The notes under the pieces are model-generated. The model was given only the letters and a program-made list of their open reading frames with translations, was not told the DNA's origin and did not search any database. A DNA stretch of 37,551 bases from NCBI RefSeq assembly GCF_001518015.1, contig NZ_LPUY01000098.1, positions 1-37,551 on the forward strand, read 5' to 3'. The translations under genes and the position numbers were made by a program. Within the stretch, counting starts at the first letter, position 1, and the number at the start of each line of letters is the position of its first letter. This document shows, piece by piece, positions 32,707 to 37,551 of the stretch. The DNA is from Tritonibacter horizontis (GTDB lineage: Bacteria > Pseudomonadota > Alphaproteobacteria > Rhodobacterales > Rhodobacteraceae).

Positions 32707-33846
32707 GTGACGGATGTATTTGTTGCCGGGGCGCTTGCGCTGCCGAATGTGTTGGACAGGGTGCTTGGTCGCGACCTTTCGCCGGACCACACGGCACCGG
32801 CGATCCTGCGCGATCACGCCTTGGTCATTTGTGACCCGGCGCATCATCCAGCGGTGGTGCCACAAACGGGAGCGCAAGTCGGCGGTCTGTTGGTCCGGGG
32901 GCTGACGGATCTGCAGGTCGAGGCGATCACGCATTATGAAATGAGCTTTGGTCGCAAATGTTTATCGGTTGAAGTTGAGGCCGAACGCGGGCCAGTCACG
33001 GTGCAGGCTTTCACCCTGGCCGAGCGCGAGGTGGAACCAGAAACCTCAGAGCTGGACGGCGCGGCCGCCGATCTTCGGGACTGGGCAAAGGATTGGGCAG
33101 ACGTCGCGGCCTGCATGGCGCGCGAAATCATGGCGTTTCAGGGCCGCAAACCGGCGTCAGATCTGACAAAATCGCTCTATTCCATGCGGATCCGTGCCAA
33201 TGCCTGGTGCCGGGCTCAGAGCCGTCAATCTGACCCTGACCATGATCTGGCGCGTGATGTGATCGTGCATGCGCACAAGCGGGAGTATATCAACTTTTTC
33301 GCGATGGAGGAGATGGACCTTCAGCATCGCAAGTTTGATGGCACCATGGGACCGTTGATCAATCGGGGCGTCCTTTTGGTTGGCGAAGCGGCGGTGCTGC
33401 TTCCCTACGACGTCAAGCGCGATGCGGTGTTGTTGATCGAACAGTTCCGTGCCGCAATCTTTATCGCCGGTGAAGTGTCGCCCTGGACGCTGGAGCCGCC
33501 AGCGGGCCTGATGGACCCCGGCGAAACGCCAGAGGAGGCCGCGCGGCGCGAAACACTCGAGGAGGCCGGGCTGGAGGTAAGCCACCTGGAGCCTGTCGCC
33601 AGCCTCTATCCTTCCAGCGGGTCGTCCGGCGAATATGTCCATATTTTCTGCGGTCTTACCGATTTTTCCTCGATTGAGGGCGGCGGCGGCGTGCCGAGCG
33701 AGGGCGAAGACATCCGCAGTAAAGTCATCTCGTTCCAAGAATTGATGCAAGGCGTGGACAATCGTACTTTTCAGGATATGCCTTTGGTGACAGCGGCACT
33801 CTGGCTGGCGCGTCACAGGGACCGTCTTCGCGCCGAATTCGGCTGA
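32707..33846 (+). CDS. trgB: TrgB: gamma-glutamylcyclotransferase-like and NUDIX fusion
   Basis: This is a 379-residue two-domain protein. Residues 1-120 look like a gamma-glutamylcyclotransferase (AIG2) fold, starting VFVAGALALPNVLDRVLG. Residues 215-370 are a NUDIX hydrolase. The NUDIX box runs from G267 to L289, with the REx2EE catalytic core (R281, E282, E285, E286). GAEVSPWTLEPPAGL-type sequence before it points to ADP-ribose or similar nucleoside diphosphate substrates. The start is GTG 32707, with GAAAGGG seven bases upstream. TrgB is known from Rhodobacter tellurite resistance. It follows trgA by 23 bases. Confidence 0.9.
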   Translation: MTDVFVAGALALPNVLDRVLGRDLSPDHTAPAILRDHALVICDPAHHPAVVPQTGAQVGGLLVRGLTDLQVEAITHYEMSFGRKCLSVEVEAERGPVTVQAFTLAEREVEPETSELDGAAADLRDWAKDWADVAACMAREIMAFQGRKPASDLTKSLYSMRIRANAWCRAQSRQSDPDHDLARDVIVHAHKREYINFFAMEEMDLQHRKFDGTMGPLINRGVLLVGEAAVLLPYDVKRDAVLLIEQFRAAIFIAGEVSPWTLEPPAGLMDPGETPEEAARRETLEEAGLEVSHLEPVASLYPSSGSSGEYVHIFCGLTDFSSIEGGGGVPSEGEDIRSKVISFQELMQGVDNRTFQDMPLVTAALWLARHRDRLRAEFG

Positions 33847-33928
33847 CAGCACGACTCGCCAGTCCGCGCCCTTGTGATCGCTTCACGTGGCCGCTACATC
33901 AAAAGAGAACGAGCGAAAGGGACCCCCA

Positions 33929-34963
33929 ATGCGCATTGCACGCGATCTGGCCGATGCGGTCGGCCATACCCCTCTGATCCGACTGAACAAAGTCAGTGAT
34001 GAAACCGGTTGCGAAATACTTGGCAAGGCGGAGTTCTTGAACCCCGGTCAGTCGGTCAAAGACCGGGCCGCGCTCTATATCATCAAGGACGCGATTGCAC
34101 GCGGCGCGTTGAAACCGGGTGGTACGATTGTCGAGGGGACAGCCGGCAACACCGGGATCGGTCTGGCATTGGTCGGCGCCTCCATGGGGTTCAAGACCGT
34201 CATCGTGATCCCGGAAACGCAGTCCGAAGAGAAAAAGGACATGTTGCGCCTTGCAGGGGCACAGTTGGTGCAGGTGCCAGCGGCCCCCTACAAGAACCCC
34301 AATAACTATGTCCGTTATTCGGAGCGTCTTGCGGCGGAACTGGCCAAGACAGAACCCAACGGTGCGATCTGGGCCAATCAGTTCGACAACGTTGCCAACC
34401 GGCAGGCTCATGTCGAGACCACAGGCCCGGAGATCTGGGACCAGACCGGCGGCAAGGTCGATGGGTTCGTCTGCGCTGTTGGCTCCGGTGGCACCCTGGC
34501 GGGGATCGCCGATGTGCTGCAGCCCAAGGGCGTGAAAATCGGTTTGGCCGATCCGTTTGGCGCGGCGCTCTATTCCTTTTACACGACAGGCGAACTGGTG
34601 GCCGAAGGCTCCTCGATCACCGAGGGCATCGGCCAGGGACGGATCACCAAAAACCTTGAAGGGTTGGTGCCGGATTTCAACTATCAGATCTCGGACCAGG
34701 AAGCGTTGCCATATGTGTTTGACCTGCTTCACGAGGAAGGGCTGGTTCTGGGCGGTTCATCGGGCATAAACATCGCCGGTGCGGTGCGACTGGCGCGGGA
34801 TCTGGGACCGGGTCATACGATTGTGACGGTGCTTTGTGACTATGGCACGCGCTATCAGTCAAAACTGTTCAATCCCGATTTCCTGCGGGACAAGGGGTTG
34901 CCGGTGCCAGACTGGATGACGCATAGCCCTGCGTCTATCCCCGGTGTGTTCGAGGACATCTGA
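33929..34963 (+). CDS. cysK: Cysteine synthase A (O-acetylserine sulfhydrylase)
   Basis: This 344-residue PLP enzyme makes cysteine from O-acetylserine and sulfide. The PLP Lys is K44 in NPGQSVKDRAALYII. The substrate loop EGTAGNTGIGLALVG (about 67-81), the phosphate-binding VGSGGTLAG and the C-terminal SSGINIAGAVRLA are all present. It is longer than the short E. coli form (about 320 residues) because of its C-terminal tail. The frame can start at GTG 33887, but ATG 33929 with GAAAGGGA upstream is preferred. Its place after trgA-trgB repeats the R. sphaeroides tellurite locus, where cysteine supply or thiol chemistry links to tellurite. Confidence 0.93.
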   Translation: MRIARDLADAVGHTPLIRLNKVSDETGCEILGKAEFLNPGQSVKDRAALYIIKDAIARGALKPGGTIVEGTAGNTGIGLALVGASMGFKTVIVIPETQSEEKKDMLRLAGAQLVQVPAAPYKNPNNYVRYSERLAAELAKTEPNGAIWANQFDNVANRQAHVETTGPEIWDQTGGKVDGFVCAVGSGGTLAGIADVLQPKGVKIGLADPFGAALYSFYTTGELVAEGSSITEGIGQGRITKNLEGLVPDFNYQISDQEALPYVFDLLHEEGLVLGGSSGINIAGAVRLARDLGPGHTIVTVLCDYGTRYQSKLFNPDFLRDKGLPVPDWMTHSPASIPGVFEDI

Positions 34964-34968
34964 CTGCC

Positions 34969-37491
34969 ATGGCCGACTTGAAAAGAATGCTCCAAGTCGG
35001 CCTGTTGTGGCTGGCTTGCGTGTTGGTGCCACTGCAGGCACAGGCGCAGCAGGCGCGCGCTGGCGATGCCGGTCTTTCTGTGGCACGCGAGCTGGCGCAA
35101 TCCATCGCCTCCGGGCCAATTGGCGACTACTACGATGAGTGGCAGAACACGGCAGAGCGTGCCGAAAAAGTGCTGGATACCAGAAAAGCGTCCAATGGGG
35201 CGCTTGAAACCCTGCGGCTGGATCTGACCGCTTACCGGCAGCAGTTTCTCACCGCAGGCAGCCAGAGCGCGGACCGGATCAAGACGCTGCGCGCTCAGAT
35301 CGACGCGCTTGGGGCGGTTCCCGAGGACGAAACCAAGGAACCGGAACCGGAGAATATCACCAAGCTGCGCATCGAGTTGAAGCGGCAGTTGGCAGAGCTG
35401 ACCGCACCTCAGGTTCTTGCGGATCTGGGCTACAGTCGGGCGCAGGGCTTGATTGCCGAGATCGATAAGCTGATCCGCGAAAGGGCAACCCGCAAGCTGC
35501 TGGAACGGTCACCGATGCCGGTGAACCCGGAGAACTGGCCCCGTGCGCTGAGCGATACCACCAGCGTTTTTCGCGCCTTCTATAGCGAAACCTCGTCACT
35601 CCTGAGCCGTGCTTCCACCCGCGAAACCATCGCCGAACGCTTGCCGATCCTCTTGTTGTTGGGCGGGTTTGCGCTTCTGCTGTTGGGCCGGGGCCGGCAT
35701 TGGGCGCATCGGGCAGGGAACTACCTGCGCGAATTGGGCGGGCGCGGGTCAGGGGTCTGGCGGTTTATCGTGTCTCTGCTGCAGGTTCTGTTGCCCTATG
35801 TGGGCACGTTGCTGCTGGTGCGCGTGTTTGATCTGTCTGGTGTGCTCGGCGTGCGGGGAACCCTGGTGTTGAACCATGTCCCGCTCTGGTCCTTTCTGTT
35901 ATTTGCGTCGCATTGGCTCGGCGAGCGGCTCTCCGTCTACCAAATTTCCAACGAACTGATCCCGTATGAGCCGCGCTCACAAGGGCAGCTTCGCGTGCTG
36001 TTTGGCTCTCTTGTCGTGGTTCTGGTGGTGCAACTCGTGTTGCGCCGTCTCGACGCCATCGAGAATTTCGATAGCGGGACGATGGCGGTTCTGAGCTGGC
36101 CTCTGGTTCTGGTGGCATCGCTTCTGTTGGCGCGGATGAACCGGCTCAGTGCCCGACACAGACGCCAACAGGCGGATGATGAGGCCGAGTCAAGCGAGGA
36201 TGATGGTGCGATAGCGGTTGGCGCCAGTCGTGCGATGTCGGTGTTGCGTCGATTGGTGTTTCTGATTGCGGTTGCCGCGCCTGTTCTTGGCGCGCTGGGG
36301 TATATCAACGCCGCCATCGGGCTGATTTATCCGACCATATTGACCCTTGGCGTGGTGATCTTCCTGACCGTGATGCAGCGGTTCCTCACCGATATCTACA
36401 TTTATCTCACGCGCGAGACACAGCAACCGGAGGAATCGCTCTTTGCGGTCATTACCGGCTTTGTGCTGGCGCTGCTGTCGCTGCCCGTGCTGGCGCTGGT
36501 CTGGGGCGCGCGAGTTTCGGATCTGACCGAGCTTTGGTCGCGGTTCCTCGAAGGATTCGATGTCGGAGAGACGAAAATCTCGCCGACAATCTTTCTGACC
36601 TTCGTTGTGGTCTTTGCCCTCGGCTACGTTCTGACCCGCCTGCTGCAAAGCAGCCTTCGCGCCTCGTTGCTTCCCAAGACGAAAATTGATCCGGGCGGGC
36701 AGAATGCGATCGTCGCCGGTGTCGGCTACCTTGGGATTTTCCTCGCGGCACTGATCTCGGTCTCGACTGCGGGGCTTGATTTGTCGTCGCTTGCAATCGT
36801 CGCCGGTGCCCTGACGGTGGGGATCGGGTTTGGTCTGCAAACCATCGTGTCGAACTTCGTCTCCGGTATCATCCTGCTGATCGAGCGTCCGGTGTCCAAG
36901 GGTGACTGGATCGAAGTCGGCGGCCTGATGGGCTACGTCCGGGATATCTCGGTCCGCTCCACCCGGATCGAAACATTCGACCGGACCGATGTGATCATTC
37001 CAAACTCGGATCTGATCACAAGCACCGTCACCAACTATACGCGCGGCAATACGGTGGGGCGCGTCATCGTGCCTGTTGGGGTCGCCTACGGGACCGATCC
37101 GCGTCGCGTCGAAGCTTTGCTTCTGGAAGTGGCGAAGTCGCATCCGATGGTCTTGTTCAACCCCGAACCTGCCGTGGTCTTCCAGGGTTTCGGCGCCGAT
37201 AGCCTCGATTTTGAGATCCGTGCGATCCTTCGGGATGTGAACTGGGTGCTGGCGGTGAAATCGGACATGAACTACGAGATCGCCAAACGATTTGCCGAGG
37301 AAGGGATCGAAATACCCTTCGCGCAGCGCGATCTGTGGATCCGCAATCCAGAAGCCCTGCGGGCAGCCCCGGCTGCCCCGCAGCCGTCGGCCCCACCGTC
37401 TGCGCCAACCACCGGCCAGAGCGCGCCGGTTAAGCCCGACGTGTCGGACCTGACGCCACAGGATGCGGCCCCTCCAGAGAGCGACGACTGA
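34969..37491 (+). CDS. Large MscS-family mechanosensitive channel (DUF3772 type)
   Basis: This is an 840-residue protein. A signal peptide (1-26, ending AQAQ) is followed by a charged, mostly helical periplasmic region (about 30-210) resembling DUF3772. About ten membrane spans follow. The MscS core starts near residue 585: the pore helix and beta domain contain FGLQTIVSNFVSGIILLIERP (from G622 in GLQ) and SKGDWIEVGG, then FDRTDVIIPNSDLI. The C-terminal 50 residues are rich in Pro and Ala, then acidic. Such channels open under membrane tension to release solutes. The start at 34969 lies five bases after the cysK stop, so they may be cotranscribed. ATG 34987 is a less likely start. Confidence 0.9.
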   Translation: MADLKRMLQVGLLWLACVLVPLQAQAQQARAGDAGLSVARELAQSIASGPIGDYYDEWQNTAERAEKVLDTRKASNGALETLRLDLTAYRQQFLTAGSQSADRIKTLRAQIDALGAVPEDETKEPEPENITKLRIELKRQLAELTAPQVLADLGYSRAQGLIAEIDKLIRERATRKLLERSPMPVNPENWPRALSDTTSVFRAFYSETSSLLSRASTRETIAERLPILLLLGGFALLLLGRGRHWAHRAGNYLRELGGRGSGVWRFIVSLLQVLLPYVGTLLLVRVFDLSGVLGVRGTLVLNHVPLWSFLLFASHWLGERLSVYQISNELIPYEPRSQGQLRVLFGSLVVVLVVQLVLRRLDAIENFDSGTMAVLSWPLVLVASLLLARMNRLSARHRRQQADDEAESSEDDGAIAVGASRAMSVLRRLVFLIAVAAPVLGALGYINAAIGLIYPTILTLGVVIFLTVMQRFLTDIYIYLTRETQQPEESLFAVITGFVLALLSLPVLALVWGARVSDLTELWSRFLEGFDVGETKISPTIFLTFVVVFALGYVLTRLLQSSLRASLLPKTKIDPGGQNAIVAGVGYLGIFLAALISVSTAGLDLSSLAIVAGALTVGIGFGLQTIVSNFVSGIILLIERPVSKGDWIEVGGLMGYVRDISVRSTRIETFDRTDVIIPNSDLITSTVTNYTRGNTVGRVIVPVGVAYGTDPRRVEALLLEVAKSHPMVLFNPEPAVVFQGFGADSLDFEIRAILRDVNWVLAVKSDMNYEIAKRFAEEGIEIPFAQRDLWIRNPEALRAAPAAPQPSAPPSAPTTGQSAPVKPDVSDLTPQDAAPPESDD

Positions 37492-37551
37492 CCGCTCAGA
37501 CCACCGGCCTCAACACCATTGCGCGGCGCCTTCCGCACGTGGGGATAAGAT

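Noticed and set aside
37492-37551. Start of another gene after the MscS-family gene
   Set aside because: Sixty bases remain, with no ATG or ribosome site; too short to support a call.

Overview
The window reads as chromosome of a Rhodobacterales (Roseobacter/Rhodobacter-type) alphaproteobacterium. The signs are high GC with dense coding, an RNase E carrying a long acidic insert and a C-terminal GWW motif, a circularly permuted two-piece tmRNA gene, a fumC/DUF4169/ribbon-helix-helix/sspB neighbourhood, trgA-trgB-cysK as in Rhodobacter tellurite resistance, and separate corrinoid and homocysteine methyltransferase genes in place of a single MetH. I see no insertion sequence, phage gene, CRISPR array, tRNA or rRNA, and no gene is cut by the window ends.

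Layout. 1-5437: a corrinoid protein (minus), a divergent radical SAM protein of the PA0069 family with an SOS-like box just before it, a homocysteine methyltransferase (minus), and a compact MprF-like membrane protein (minus). 5438-7852: a 604-base non-coding stretch, then purC-purS-purQ (plus). 7889-11784: a DctB/DctD-like two-component pair and a HAD phosphatase, closely packed. 11785-15328: a 591-base leader, rne, and a bidirectional terminator. 15370-16466: a TusA-like protein and a CcdA protein, divergent. 16536-19183: a membrane alpha/beta hydrolase overlapping a cytochrome P450 by four bases. 19197-21846: a minus-strand block of RHH, DUF4169, an MsrQ-like haem protein and fumC. 22099-25248: a secreted protein (plus), then sspB, chrA and a SnoaL-like gene (minus). 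25452-25829: ssrA (tmRNA) with its promoter (minus). 25901-29278: a FadR-type GntR regulator facing a DUF2182-DUF1326-acuI series across a perfect operator-like dyad. 29453-34963: a class V aminotransferase, phrB, trgA, trgB and cysK. 34969-37491: a large MscS-family channel.

How the genes fit together. The corrinoid protein and BmtB-like enzyme are probably two parts of a split B12-dependent methionine synthase. SspB and tmRNA belong to one process, trans-translation and ClpXP proteolysis, and lie 2.2 kb apart; the encoded tag reads ANDNRAPVALAA. TrgA, TrgB, CysK and the photolyase form a stress/tellurite/cysteine locus. The least explained units are the hydrolase-P450 pair, the GntR-DUF2182-DUF1326-acuI unit, and a DctD-like regulator that lacks the sigma-54 contact motif. 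All assignments come from reading the sequence and recalling protein families; no search was run.
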